A stretch of DNA of 60,299 nucleotides from Planctomycetota bacterium (GTDB lineage: Bacteria; Planctomycetota; Phycisphaerae; SM23-33), in NCBI GenBank assembly GCA_016235825.1, contig JACRIL010000059.1, positions 1 to 60,299 on the forward strand, written 5' to 3'. Position 1 is the stretch's first letter. Each line of letters begins with the position of its first letter. Shown here piece after piece: positions 1 to 8,262 of this stretch. Under the pieces are notes generated by a model. It was given only the letters and a program-made list of their open reading frames with translations. It was not told the DNA's origin and searched no databases. Both the position numbers and the translations under genes were made by a program.

Positions 1-1
1 C

Positions 2-484
2 TACGTTACGTGCACCGGCAACTGCGACATCATCACCGCAAAGCACATGAGCAAAATGAAAGATCAGGCCATCGTCTGCAACATCGGCCACTTCGACAAC
101 GAGATACAGGTCAACGAGCTGTACAACTGGCCGGGCGTCAGGAAGACCAACATCAAGCCGCAGGTGGACATGTTCACCTTCCCCGACGGCCACAGCATCT
201 TCCTGCTTGCCGAAGGCCGGCTGGTGAACCTCGGCTGCGCGATGGGACACCCCAGCTTCGTCATGAGCAACAGCTTCACCAACCAGTCGCTCGCCCAGAT
301 CGACCTGTGGACCAACAAGAAAAAGGTCGGCGTCTACCGGCTGGATAAAAAGCTCGACGAAGAGGTCGCCGCCCTCCACCTTGCCAAGATCGGCGCCAAG
401 CTCACGAAGCTTTCAGCCAAACAGGCCGCTTACATCGGCGTCCCGACCGACGGACCCTTCAAGTCCGAGCATTACAGGTATTGA
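2..484 (+). CDS. ahcY: Adenosylhomocysteinase, C-terminal part (cut by window start)
   Basis: This is the last third of S-adenosylhomocysteine hydrolase, which splits S-adenosylhomocysteine into adenosine and homocysteine in the methyl cycle. The open frame runs from base 2 without a start, so the gene begins outside the window. Visible family marks are a TGN-C-DII segment, the NAD-binding-fold stretch ending in [11 protein letters not shown], the [11 protein letters not shown] segment, and the terminal KSEHYRY, whose Lys and Tyr reach the NAD site of the neighbouring subunit in known structures. An internal ATG at 47 is in frame but is not the real start. A membrane-protein gene follows nine bases after the stop. 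Identity is near certain. Confidence 0.96.
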   Translation, partial: YVTCTGNCDIITAKHMSKMKDQAIVCNIGHFDNEIQVNELYNWPGVRKTNIKPQVDMFTFPDGHSIFLLAEGRLVNLGCAMGHPSFVMSNSFTNQSLAQIDLWTNKKKVGVYRLDKKLDEEVAALHLAKIGAKLTKLSAKQAAYIGVPTDGPFKSEHYRY

Positions 485-493
485 TGCACTTTT

Positions 494-1399
494 ATGGCGC
501 CTCAACCTGTAGAAGGATATGAGCTTTATCTGGTGGAGTTGCAGGCGGTCGGGCTTGGCGCGGCGCTGGGCCTGGTACTGCCGGTTATCGTCTCGGGCCT
601 GGAGCGCAGACTCGCGAAGCTCAAAGCCATTCCCATATCCCAGAGAATCTTTCCCTGCGTGATCGGATGGCTTGTCGGCACATTCTCGCCTTTGTTCCTG
701 GTTATCGCCATTTCCTTTATCGCCAGGGATATGACTGAAACCGACGTGCTCGCAGCCAGCGGCATGTTCGCGGCTATTTTGTATTTGCCGACGCTCTTTA
801 TTTACAGCCAAGTGTTCAAGAACTGTAATTATCCATTCAGAAATTTCTATCTGACCTCTCTGGCCACGGTGCTTTGCGCTGCCGTCGTTTTCTGGGGTTG
901 TTTAACGAGTTGCGCGGCCGCAAGAGCGCATGCCAGGTGGGGAGCCGACCAGTCAAATATTAACGCCATTTACAAGGAATATACTTCATATGAATCAAAA
1001 AATGGGCATCCGCCGTCCGATCTTCGAGACCTTGTAAGCGAGAGGACATTTTCAGCCAAGTCCCTGATTTCTCCACTCTCCCCAACGGCCCTGCAACCCT
1101 TTTCGCCGCCTTACTGCGGCCCGTGCGAGTACAACTACATCCCCCTGCCGCAAAACGCGCCGGGAGAACTGCTGCTTGTCTGGACTGAACAAAGACATAA
1201 TCTAAACGCCAAATACGTCAACATTCTGCTGCGATCAGGGGAAATATACATGATCCACTTATCTGATCTGCCGGCCTTGCGCGACGCGACACTGGCCTGG
1301 CTGCGGGCAAACAATCTTCCTGCCGTCGTTGTGCCGGCGTCCGATAAACGCACGACAAGCCAGCCCACAACATCAGAAAGTAAGGCGTGCAACTTGTGA
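494..1399 (+). CDS. Multi-pass membrane protein with soluble C-terminal domain, unknown function
   Basis: The product is 301 residues. Four hydrophobic stretches fill residues 20-145, followed by a soluble half of about 155 residues. The soluble part contains YTSYESKNGHPPSDLRDLV, which resembles the helix-then-NGxxP pattern seen after the N-terminal helix of pseudopilins and related planctomycete proteins; this is a resemblance only. The gene starts nine bases after ahcY and probably shares its transcript, but no clear ribosome-binding site precedes the ATG. The C-terminal tail is Thr/Ser-rich and probably disordered. I do not recognise a family. Confidence 0.72.
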   Translation: MAPQPVEGYELYLVELQAVGLGAALGLVLPVIVSGLERRLAKLKAIPISQRIFPCVIGWLVGTFSPLFLVIAISFIARDMTETDVLAASGMFAAILYLPTLFIYSQVFKNCNYPFRNFYLTSLATVLCAAVVFWGCLTSCAAARAHARWGADQSNINAIYKEYTSYESKNGHPPSDLRDLVSERTFSAKSLISPLSPTALQPFSPPYCGPCEYNYIPLPQNAPGELLLVWTEQRHNLNAKYVNILLRSGEIYMIHLSDLPALRDATLAWLRANNLPAVVVPASDKRTTSQPTTSESKACNL

Positions 1400-1628
1400 A
1401 GTGAAGCATCGGCCACACCTCAAAAAAAGCCGGGCCCCCGTACAGGTCATATAGAGGGATCAGTGTCCCTAATTGGTTAAAAGGAGCTTATCCGAAGATG
1501 GCCCGAGGACCTTTTTTCACGGGTGGCCCGGCAATCATATTATCGCATAGCGCCCGGGAAAAAACAAGGGATAATGCCTCCGGGCCAGTCCTCCGACTTG
1601 CCTCCATGCTGCACGGCCGGTGCGGCGG

Positions 1629-1943
1629 TCAGGCGCTGGCGGCCTTAAGGAACATCAGGCCGACCCTGAAGCCGTCGGAATCCCTGTCGCAGCGGACTAC
1701 GGTAGCCGGCAGGCAGCCCTTGCCCGTCCCCAGCGTAAGCGGCATGCACAGGACCATCTGCTGGCCGGCGTCGTAAGGCTGATCCGACCGGGCGACAATG
1801 CCCGTGGCCGACAACTCCAGGAGCTTTAGCGGGTCCGGGATGTTGCCGCGGTCCGACGAGCGGCGGATGCCATAGATGGTAACCTGCGGGGGGGAGGCTG
1901 GGGAGCCGGCTGATGTCTCGGGAGAATCCATTCGCCCTGTCAT
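1629..1943 (-). CDS. Small PilZ-like domain protein
   Basis: This 104-residue protein has the shape of a single PilZ domain, which usually binds cyclic di-GMP. The D/N-x-S-x-x-G motif appears as ELSATG near residue 44, with Glu in the first place, and is followed by typical PilZ strands (QMVLCMPL, then DGFRVGLMF near the end). An Arg pair at residues 27-28 could stand in for the RxxxR motif. Weakened motifs leave c-di-GMP binding uncertain. An AGGAG lies about 11 bases before the ATG. It is divergent from the cobA-hemD gene. A start at the fifth residue (second Met) is also possible. Confidence 0.6.
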   Translation of the reverse strand: MTGRMDSPETSAGSPASPPQVTIYGIRRSSDRGNIPDPLKLLELSATGIVARSDQPYDAGQQMVLCMPLTLGTGKGCLPATVVRCDRDSDGFRVGLMFLKAASA

Positions 1944-2022
1944 AATATAAGCGCTCCTGTTTGCTTATTGCCGGTATCGACATTATATCATTAGCATCAT
2001 TAAGATATAAGGCAAGAGAAAT

Positions 2023-3588
2023 TTGAAGAAATACGATCTTAATTTTCAGGCGATGAAACCCGAACACGAAAAACCGTGCCGCGGGCTGGCGATTCTTCTG
2101 GGCGCCGGGCCGGGCGAGGCGAACCTGATAACGCGGGCCGGGGCCGGCTGGCTCGGCCGGGCCGACGTGGTCATATACGACAGGCTGGTCGCCCCGGGCC
2201 TGCTGTCGCTCTGCCGGCCGGGGGCCGAGCTTGTTTACGTCGGCAAGCAGGCCGACAGGCACGAGATGTCGCAGGAGCAGATCAACCGGCTGCTGGTTGA
2301 CAAGGTCGCCCGCGGCCTGCTGACGGTGCGGCTCAAAGGCGGCGACCCGTTTATCTTCGGGCGCGGGGGCGAGGAGGCACTTGCCCTGCGGCAGGCCGGG
2401 CTGGATTTCCGGATAGTGCCGGGCGTTACGGCGGCCGTCGCGGCGGCGGCTTACGCGGGCGTGCCGCTGACGCACCGGGGAGCGGCGTCGAGCGCGGCAT
2501 TCATCACCGGCCATGAGGACCCGGCCAAAGAAGCCTCGGCCATCAACTGGCGGGCGCTGGCGGGCGTCGATACGCTGGTCTTTTACATGGGCGTGAAAAA
2601 TCTGCCGCTGATTGTCGAGCGGCTGACCGAGGCGGGTCTGCCGGCCGACACGCCGGCGATGATCGTCCAGAACGCCGCCTCGCCGGACCAGCGATGCGTC
2701 TGCGGCAAACTGGACGAACTGCCGGAACTGGCCCGGCGCGCTGGCATCGAACCGCCGGCCCTGACGATCATAGGCAAGACCGTCAGCCTGCACGAGCAGC
2801 TTGACTGGTTCAGCCGACTGCCCCTTGCCGGCAAAACCGTGGTGGTAACCCGCAGCCGGCATCAGGCGTCGGAACTTTCGGCCGGCCTGGCCGAACTGGG
2901 CGCCCGCGTGATCGAGGCGCCGACTATCGACATCCGGCCGCCGGACGATTTTTCGCTCATCGACGCGGCCATATCGCGGCTGGGCGGGTTCGACTGGCTG
3001 GTCCTGACCTCGCCCAACGGCGTCGGCGCCCTGTTCGACCGGCTGGCCGGGCTGGGCAAGGATTCGCGGGCGCTGGCCGGGTTGAAGATCGCGGTCGTCG
3101 GGCCGGGAACGGCAAATGCGCTGGCCCGGCGCTCCATTCTCGCCGATTTAGTCCCGGATGAGTTCACGACCGAGTCGCTCGGCTTGGCGCTAGTGCAGGC
3201 TGGAATCAGCGGCAAAAAAATCCTGCTGGCGAGGGCGGACATCGCCGACGAGCGGCTGACCGATTCGCTATCGCAGGCCGGCGCGATCGTCGAAGACGTG
3301 GCAGTCTATCGGACGATTTCACCCGATGGCCTGCCCGCCGAGGCTGTCGGGGCCTTCAAGGACGAAAAGGTCGATTGGATCACGTTCACATCTTCCTCGA
3401 CCGCAAGAAATTTCCTGGCCCTGGCCGAAAAGGCCGGTCTGGATTTCGGCAAAAGCAAGCTGGCCGCCATCGGCCCGGTAACCGCCGAAACTCTGGCCGC
3501 TCGCGGTTTCAAACCCACCGTAACAGCCCGCAAATCGACAATCGACGGCCTGCTGCAAACCATTGTCAGACACGAACTTGCCGATTAA
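2023..3588 (+). CDS. cobA-hemD: Fused uroporphyrinogen-III C-methyltransferase / uroporphyrinogen-III synthase
   Basis: The 521-residue bifunctional protein joins two steps of tetrapyrrole synthesis. Residues 20-265 are the SAM-dependent methyltransferase (SUMT/CobA) that makes precorrin-2: it shows the GAGPGEANLITRAG start, the VRLKGGDPFIFGRGGEE signature and the PGVTAAVAAAAYAGVPLTHR loop. Residues 270-515 are uroporphyrinogen-III synthase (HemD), with VVVTRSRHQASELSAGL at its start and a TFTSSSTARNF segment late. This fusion is known in other bacteria. The first codon taken is TTG at 2023, with a weak purine stretch upstream; ATG at 2053 is the alternative and loses only ten residues. No cobalamin riboswitch is seen upstream. 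Confidence 0.95.
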   Translation: MKKYDLNFQAMKPEHEKPCRGLAILLGAGPGEANLITRAGAGWLGRADVVIYDRLVAPGLLSLCRPGAELVYVGKQADRHEMSQEQINRLLVDKVARGLLTVRLKGGDPFIFGRGGEEALALRQAGLDFRIVPGVTAAVAAAAYAGVPLTHRGAASSAAFITGHEDPAKEASAINWRALAGVDTLVFYMGVKNLPLIVERLTEAGLPADTPAMIVQNAASPDQRCVCGKLDELPELARRAGIEPPALTIIGKTVSLHEQLDWFSRLPLAGKTVVVTRSRHQASELSAGLAELGARVIEAPTIDIRPPDDFSLIDAAISRLGGFDWLVLTSPNGVGALFDRLAGLGKDSRALAGLKIAVVGPGTANALARRSILADLVPDEFTTESLGLALVQAGISGKKILLARADIADERLTDSLSQAGAIVEDVAVYRTISPDGLPAEAVGAFKDEKVDWITFTSSSTARNFLALAEKAGLDFGKSKLAAIGPVTAETLAARGFKPTVTARKSTIDGLLQTIVRHELAD

Positions 3589-3790
3589 AACAAAGACACA
3601 ATCGACAGCCCGGATTCAATCCTCTCAAATTAAACAGACAACATGCCCGATGCCGCAGGAAACAGCCAAATCACCGCCTGAAAAAACCTGTCAACAGGCT
3701 TACTACGCAATGGTTATGCCGACAAACGTGTTTTGGGCAGTTTGGACTGTACCCGCAACGCGCAGGCCGCTATAATTTTATAGAGAGACT

Positions 3791-4594
3791 ATGTCAAGCG
3801 GCCATTACTACAAGGTGTTAGGCGTTTCTATTGTCGCCTCTTTTGACCAGATCAAAAGGGCATACAGGCGGCTTGCGCTGAAATTTCATCCCGACGTAAC
3901 CAGGGATCCTCAGACTTCCGAAAAGTTCATCGAGGCCAGCGAGGCGTACAAGGTCCTCAGCGATCCCGAAAACAGGGAGGTTTACGACACCGAGCAGCCG
4001 CCCGGCTCGCAGGCCATTCCGCAAGACCAGTACGGCCACTCGCTTCATGAGGGGATCGAGCCGGAGGAAGGGGTTGACTGGGCCATGCAAAGGGTCGGGA
4101 AGGAATATCCGGAATTGCAGCCGCTGTGTGAAAAGCCCGCCCTGGCTGAGGAATGGCAGAAAAAAACCCAGGAATACTGGGACCTTGACGGGAAACGGCA
4201 GGCCCGCGGGGCGTATATCAGTGCCGCCCACCTGGCGGCCGACATCATCTTCCAGGACAAGTGCATGCCCGCCGATGAGGGGATGAAACCGGCCGAGGGC
4301 GTCCCATGGGCCATGGAAAAGGTCCAGGACAAGTATTACTCGCTCTGGCGAAAGCCCAGGAACAAACTCCGCTGGCAGGCCAAGACCGAAAGATACTGGA
4401 TTCAGCAGGGCAAGAAGCGGTTCCGCGTTGCATACCTGCGCGCGGCGACCGAGGCCGGCCAGTCCGTCCAGATCGAACTGGGGTTCTTCTCGTGGATCAT
4501 GCCCAGCCTGGGCATGAGAGGCCTGATCAACTGGCTGCTCCGCCGACACGACAAAAAAACCGCTCAAAAGGCCAAGGAAAAGAAAAAGACATAG
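3791..4594 (+). CDS. J-domain protein with a duplicated C-terminal module
   Basis: The 267-residue protein begins with a complete J domain (residues 5-68, HPD at 33-35) expected to stimulate an Hsp70/DnaK ATPase. It lacks the Gly/Phe region, zinc fingers and substrate-binding domains of DnaJ. Instead it has two related units of about 68 residues, 86-154 and 163-229. Each opens with EG-(I/M)-x-P-x-EGV-x-WAM and continues through a basic stretch with YW and AY landmarks. The last 38 residues hold an amphipathic segment (FFSWIMPSLGM) and a Lys-rich tail. A GAGAG precedes the ATG. The duplicated unit matches no family I recognise and may select the client or partner. Confidence 0.88.
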   Translation: MSSGHYYKVLGVSIVASFDQIKRAYRRLALKFHPDVTRDPQTSEKFIEASEAYKVLSDPENREVYDTEQPPGSQAIPQDQYGHSLHEGIEPEEGVDWAMQRVGKEYPELQPLCEKPALAEEWQKKTQEYWDLDGKRQARGAYISAAHLAADIIFQDKCMPADEGMKPAEGVPWAMEKVQDKYYSLWRKPRNKLRWQAKTERYWIQQGKKRFRVAYLRAATEAGQSVQIELGFFSWIMPSLGMRGLINWLLRRHDKKTAQKAKEKKKT

Positions 4595-4815
4595 CAGTCA
4601 ACGGCGTCAATGTCATCAAACTCCAGGTCCAGTCGATTGGCAATATGAGTTTCCAGAATTGATTCTCGCTGGCCATAAATTGATATGACAGCCAGGATTT
4701 CCCGCCCATCAGACTGCCGGAGAAATATTTCAGCCCCGGAATATCCAGGAACGAGGCAGCTCCGCGACGTAAGGAAGTCATATGGTAACCAACCCACGAA
4801 TATCAGCGTGATCAA
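4564..4815 (-). CDS. Possible small ORF or remnant resembling a trypsin-like protease end
   Basis: An 83-codon frame overlaps the 3' end of the J-domain gene on the other strand. Its centre reads GYSGAEIFLRQSDGREILAV, which resembles the G-x-S-G-G/A-x-P region and following strands of trypsin-like serine proteases, but the conserved Pro is missing and no His or Asp part lies upstream in frame. The reading could be a decayed fragment or chance. No clear ribosome-binding site was seen. Confidence 0.22.
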   Translation of the reverse strand: MITLIFVGWLPYDFLTSRSCLVPGYSGAEIFLRQSDGREILAVISIYGQRESILETHIANRLDLEFDDIDAVDCYVFFFSLAF

Positions 4816-4955
4816 CCGTCGCTAATAGAGCCGCCCGCCCGACAATACAATGATGTTGTTATTGACGTTTTGGCCATTGGCAGAAACGAATAGTAATGAA
4901 TCAGTTATGGAAGATTACTCCGGAATTCGGGCGATTCCCCGGTGCAAAACTTTTC

Positions 4956-4990
4956 AGCCCGCCAGGGCTACTGTCAGTCGCCCTTCGGGC
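4956..4990. repeat. Pair of short GC hairpins
   Basis: Two small palindromes lie close together: AGCCC-gcca-GGGCT at 4956-4969 and GCCC-ttc-GGGC at 4980-4990. They resemble in style the hairpins at 60025-60111. Confidence 0.45.
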
Positions 4991-5092
4991 TAACATGATG
5001 GAGTTGTCAGATTCGCATCGGAACAAAACCTAAGCACGTTTTTGGGAAGAGAATCTTATTTTTAAATTGCCGAGAAAAACCGAAACAGCCGT

Positions 5093-5168
5093 CCCCGCAT
5101 TGTCATGCGGGGCTTTACAAGATAACCCGTTGCGAACCATTCATAAAGCCCCATGCGCGAGCATGGGG
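5093..5168. repeat. Two perfect 8-bp hairpins
   Basis: CCCCGCAT-tgtc-ATGCGGGG at 5093-5112 is followed by CCCCATGC-gcga-GCATGGGG at 5149-5168 and then ATATTTTTT. The second could act as a rho-independent terminator on the plus strand. The first has exactly the stem of a hairpin at 60185-60204, so it is probably one copy of a dispersed palindrome family. Confidence 0.6.
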
Positions 5169-5287
5169 ATATTTTTTAAAATGGCTTGTCAGGCCCTGCC
5201 TGTTTGGATTGAATAGCTTATTCCGCGTGCAACAAAATTGCACGTCTTACAGATATTCGCGTTCTGGAAATCATTGAAAGGTTAAGG

Positions 5288-6688
5288 ATGGCATTCGACA
5301 GGGCGGTGCAGGACAGGTTTTCGCTGCCGATAGTTTTCGCGTTCCGGCTGGCGGGGCCGGAAGATTTGTCGCTGGGCGCGATAGCCGGTGCGATCGAGCA
5401 AGTGAAGTGCGCGGCGCGGGTTGGCCGCGCGCAGATAATCCACGCCCCGGCCGGCGAGGTTCATTACGAGCTTGAGGTCTTCACCGCCGGAGACGAGCAC
5501 GCCGCGGCGATCCGCAAGGCACTGAGCAGCCTCGACGGCGTGAAGGTGCTGGATGTGCTGGACATGTCGCTGGAGACGCACCGCGGCGGGGCGTGCGAGA
5601 TGCGCAGCCGCCGGCCGATAAAATCCAACACCGATCTCCGCATGGTCTACACGCCGGGCGTCGCGCGGGTCTGCAAGGCCATCCAGAAAGACCCGGCCTG
5701 CGCCCGCGAGTTCACGAACATCGCCAACAAGGTGGCCATCGCGACCAACGGCACGGCCATCCTGGGCCTGGGCGACATCGGCTGCCTGTCCGGCCTGCCG
5801 GTGATGGAAGGCAAGAGCGCGATATTCTGGGAGTTCGCCGGCATCTCGGCCGAGCCGGTCCTCATCGACACGCACGACGCCGACGAGTTCATCCGGATCG
5901 TGGAGGCCCTGGCGTGCGGGTTCGGGGCGATCCAGATCGAGGACGTGGCCGCGCCCGACTGCTTCAAGATTACCCGCGAGCTGGACCGCCGGCTGGGCAT
6001 ACCCGTCATGCACGACGATCAGCACGGCACGGCGACGATAGTGCTGGCCGGGCTGTTCTCGGCCCTGAAAAAAACCGGCAGGCGGATCGGGGAGATCAAC
6101 TGCGTGATGAGCGGGGCGGGCGCGGCCGGCACAGCTATCGCCGACCTGCTGCTGGGCCAGGGCGCCGCCGATGTCGTCCTGTGCGACCGCACCGGTGCGA
6201 TACATCGCGGCCGGGCAGAGGGAATGAACGCCGAGAAGAACGCCCTGGCCGGGCGGACCAACAAGGGCGGCTTCAAGGGAACGCTCGCCCAGGCCATGAA
6301 GGGCAGGAACCTTTTTATCGGCGTCAGCCAGGCCAACATCGTCAAGCCGGACATGGTCAGGTCGATGGCCAAAGATCCGATCGTGTTCGCGCTGGCCAAC
6401 CCGGTAAGCGAGATCGGCCGGGCCGACGCGATGTCGGGCGGTGCGGCCATTTACGCCGACGGCCGGATTATGAACAACGCAATCGCGTATCCGGGCATAT
6501 TCCGCGGGGCGCTGGATTGCCGATCTAAGATGATAACGGTTCAGATGGTGGTGGCCGCCGCCCAAGCGCTGGCCGAATCGGTCAAGGGCGACGACCTGCT
6601 GCCGGAGATGATGGACCCGGCCACGCACCAGACGGTGGCCCAAGCTGTGATGCGGACCGCCGGGCCGGGCGACGAACTCGTCAGATAG
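5288..6688 (+). CDS. Malic enzyme with N-terminal ACT-like domain
   Basis: The 466-residue protein should convert malate to pyruvate and CO2 using NAD(P). Residues 12-100 look like an ACT regulatory domain (PIVFAFRLAG opening, EVHYELEVF strand). The malic enzyme core follows: Tyr121 in MVYTPGVARV, Lys176 in VMEGKSAIFWEF, metal ligands Glu218-Asp219 and Asp243-Asp244 in MHDDQHGTA, and the nucleotide-binding SGAGAAG at 275-281. The core is of the short bacterial type. GGTTAAGG precedes the ATG. The ACT part suggests allosteric control by a small molecule; the ligand cannot be read from the sequence. A DinB-like gene follows after ten bases. Confidence 0.93.
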   Translation: MAFDRAVQDRFSLPIVFAFRLAGPEDLSLGAIAGAIEQVKCAARVGRAQIIHAPAGEVHYELEVFTAGDEHAAAIRKALSSLDGVKVLDVLDMSLETHRGGACEMRSRRPIKSNTDLRMVYTPGVARVCKAIQKDPACAREFTNIANKVAIATNGTAILGLGDIGCLSGLPVMEGKSAIFWEFAGISAEPVLIDTHDADEFIRIVEALACGFGAIQIEDVAAPDCFKITRELDRRLGIPVMHDDQHGTATIVLAGLFSALKKTGRRIGEINCVMSGAGAAGTAIADLLLGQGAADVVLCDRTGAIHRGRAEGMNAEKNALAGRTNKGGFKGTLAQAMKGRNLFIGVSQANIVKPDMVRSMAKDPIVFALANPVSEIGRADAMSGGAAIYADGRIMNNAIAYPGIFRGALDCRSKMITVQMVVAAAQALAESVKGDDLLPEMMDPATHQTVAQAVMRTAGPGDELVR

Positions 6689-6698
6689 GGACGCTGAT

Positions 6699-7262
6699 AT
6701 GAGCAAAAAACCGATGCGAAACGGGGCGGACGACAACATCCAGGGCGACACCGCCCAGACGGCCAACCTGCCCGGCGGCTGGGCCTGGCCGATCATAAGC
6801 CGCTGCCCGGCGAGCCTGCTGAGCGTGGTGTCCAACCTGGACCAGAGCCGCACATATGTGTACAAAGGTGTGGACGGCCTGTCGTACGACAACCTCTGGA
6901 AGCGCCCGGCCGAGAAAATCTATTCCATCGGCAACATCCTCATGCACCTGCGCGGCACCGAGCACCAGTGGATCGGCAACCGCATCGGCCATCTGCCGCT
7001 GCTGCGCGACCGCGAAAGCGAATTCAACACCCGCCAGGGCAAGAATACCGCCGACCTCGTCGCCGATCTGCGGCAGGTGCACGCGCAGACGCAGGATGTC
7101 ATCGCGAAACTGACCAGCGCCGACCTGAACCGCTGCGATTACGGCGGAAAATATACTGTCGAGTTCATCATTCACTATATCACCCAGCATTTCGCCTACC
7201 ACGCCGGGCAGATACCGATCCTCCGCGCGCTGGCCGACGCGGATTTTGAACTCAATCAGTAG
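6699..7262 (+). CDS. DinB/DUF1572-like four-helix protein
   Basis: The 187-residue protein has the DinB-superfamily fold pattern. A possible metal-binding His triad is visible: His83 in ILMHLRGTEHQW and His164/His168 in HYITQHFAYHAGQI near the end. Family members include thiol transferases and many proteins of unknown role, so no reaction is assigned. It starts ten bases after the malic enzyme stop and is likely co-transcribed. It ends two bases before the convergent first gene of the virion cluster. Residues 1-30 are an unusual Gly/Pro-rich lead. Confidence 0.82.
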   Translation: MSKKPMRNGADDNIQGDTAQTANLPGGWAWPIISRCPASLLSVVSNLDQSRTYVYKGVDGLSYDNLWKRPAEKIYSIGNILMHLRGTEHQWIGNRIGHLPLLRDRESEFNTRQGKNTADLVADLRQVHAQTQDVIAKLTSADLNRCDYGGKYTVEFIIHYITQHFAYHAGQIPILRALADADFELNQ

Positions 7263-7264
7263 CC

Positions 7265-7489
7265 TTATTTTGCCGGCGGCGCGGCCGCCAGCAGTTTGCG
7301 ATTCTTGTGCCAGCTCCATGCCGTCGCGGCGGCGGCGACCAGGGTCGACGCCAGAAAATATCCGACGGCCTGGCTCGTCTCGTCGCTCACGTTCTCGATG
7401 CCGAATCTGGCGGAGATATACGCCAGCACCCACATCACGCCGCGGGTTGCCGTGCCGGCCAGCATCTTTACGATTGCGGTCCTGTCCAT
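7265..7489 (-). CDS. Small membrane protein of the virion cluster
   Basis: This 74-residue protein is the last gene of the cluster. It has two hydrophobic segments (around residues 15-28 and 42-58) and an Ala/Pro-rich basic tail. Size and place would suit a holin-like or other late membrane protein, but no family signature is visible. It ends two bases from the convergent DinB-like gene. Confidence 0.6.
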   Translation of the reverse strand: MDRTAIVKMLAGTATRGVMWVLAYISARFGIENVSDETSQAVGYFLASTLVAAAATAWSWHKNRKLLAAAPPAK

Positions 7490-7529
7490 TTCCAGAATCC
7501 TTCCTGCCGCTGATATCGCGGCTCTTGCG

Positions 7530-7871
7530 TCAAAGAAACACCCCGACCAGGGCGAGTTTTGTCAGCACTTCCAGAATGCCCAGCGCGATCGACCGGGCCG
7601 ATTCAAGACGCTTCCACTGTTCTTCATTCAGCGCCTGCCATTTGGCATTGATCTGATCCCACGCGTCGAGCACTTCCGTGCCCGACATTTTGGCGTAAAT
7701 CTGCTGATAAACCGCCCGGACCTCGCCGAGTCTGACTCGCTCCAGCAGGCATCGCAGTTCGGTCTCGGTGAATTTGCCGACATACTCGCCCAGGTCGTCG
7801 ATCTGAGTCCGGATTTCCGGGGGAATCGAGTCGCGGAATTTTTCAAGCCATGTCTGATTTTCTGTTGCCAT
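7530..7871 (-). CDS. Virion-cluster protein of unknown function, helical
   Basis: The 113-residue product is predicted helical and charged (EKFRDSIPPEIRTQIDDL opening), with a hydrophobic C-terminal segment from about residue 93 to the end that could be a membrane anchor. No family is recognised. A purine-rich GGAGAAAACC lies just before the ATG. It sits between the lipoprotein gene and the small membrane protein gene, where phage lysis-related genes are often found, but nothing in it proves that role. Confidence 0.6.
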   Translation of the reverse strand: MATENQTWLEKFRDSIPPEIRTQIDDLGEYVGKFTETELRCLLERVRLGEVRAVYQQIYAKMSGTEVLDAWDQINAKWQALNEEQWKRLESARSIALGILEVLTKLALVGVFL

Positions 7872-7885
7872 GGTTTTCTCCTTCG

Positions 7886-7944
7886 ATCTGAAATCTGAAA
7901 TTTCAGATTTGAAATTTGATATCTGAAATTTGAGATTTCAAATT
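7886..7944. repeat. AT-rich TCTGAAATTTCAGA-type repeat array
   Basis: About 60 bases consist of overlapping ATTTGAAAT/ATTTCAAAT and TCTGAAAT words that can fold on themselves. Related arrays occur at 8740-8771 and 12567-12599 in the same cluster, and there they lie inside reading frames. It stands out against the GC-rich surroundings. Confidence 0.75.
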
Positions 7945-7948
7945 GGGA

Positions 7949-8185
7949 TTATTTTTTCCCGTCTCTGGCGTCCTGGAACTTCGCCCACGTGTCGGCCTGC
8001 TTGCGAAGCGAGGCGGTCTTCTGCTCGCTCGTTAACTGACTGTTCTCAGCCATCGTGGCCGTCTGATTCGACAGGGCGGCCGTCTCATCCAGCAGCCGCG
8101 AATATTCGCCGGTCATCATCACCCCGCAGCCGCCGAGCACGCCGGCGAGCACGAACAGCAACATGAATGTAGTTACAATTTTCAT
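7949..8185 (-). CDS. Small lipoprotein of the virion cluster
   Basis: With the start at 8185 the product is 78 residues: a lipoprotein signal peptide (MKIVTTFMLLFVLAGVLGGC, lipobox VLGGC with Cys20) followed by a short helical, Gln/Thr-rich mature part. The start is chosen because AGGAAAGGA lies the right distance upstream; an in-frame start at 8212 would put charged residues before the signal. Position among the last genes of the cluster fits an outer-membrane spanin-type lipoprotein, but there is no sequence signature for that. Confidence 0.66.
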   Translation of the reverse strand: MKIVTTFMLLFVLAGVLGGCGVMMTGEYSRLLDETAALSNQTATMAENSQLTSEQKTASLRKQADTWAKFQDARDGKK

Positions 8186-8262
8186 CACGATCTTTTCCTT
8201 TCCTGTTATCACTTGATCTGTGGCCCAGCCGCCCCCGGCTGGGTAAACATCAATGCAGTCAT

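Larger units (their letters stand above)
4595..5287. other. Long intergenic gap with short palindromes
   Basis: About 690 bases separate the J-domain gene from the malic enzyme gene. The first part carries the doubtful minus-strand ORF listed separately, the middle has two small GCCC/GGGC hairpins, and the right part has two strong 8-bp hairpins. I see no convincing gene on the plus strand. The malic enzyme start at 5288 is preceded by GGTTAAGG. Confidence 0.6.

Noticed and set aside
1944..2022. A cobalamin riboswitch before cobA-hemD
   Set aside because: The gap is only about 80 bases and shows no B12-box-like core.
1645..2862. A 405-codon minus-strand frame opposite cobA-hemD
   Set aside because: It overlaps a clear gene and the PilZ-like gene, with Arg/Pro/Gly-rich sequence only.
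3563..3775. A 70-codon plus frame overlapping the 3' end of cobA-hemD
   Set aside because: No ribosome-binding site and low-complexity Thr/Gln/Pro sequence; the space to the J-protein gene is probably untranslated.
5282..6892. A 536-codon frame on the minus strand across the malic enzyme gene
   Set aside because: It is a shadow of a GC-rich gene: no family features, low-complexity Arg/Gly/Ala sequence, no ribosome-binding site.
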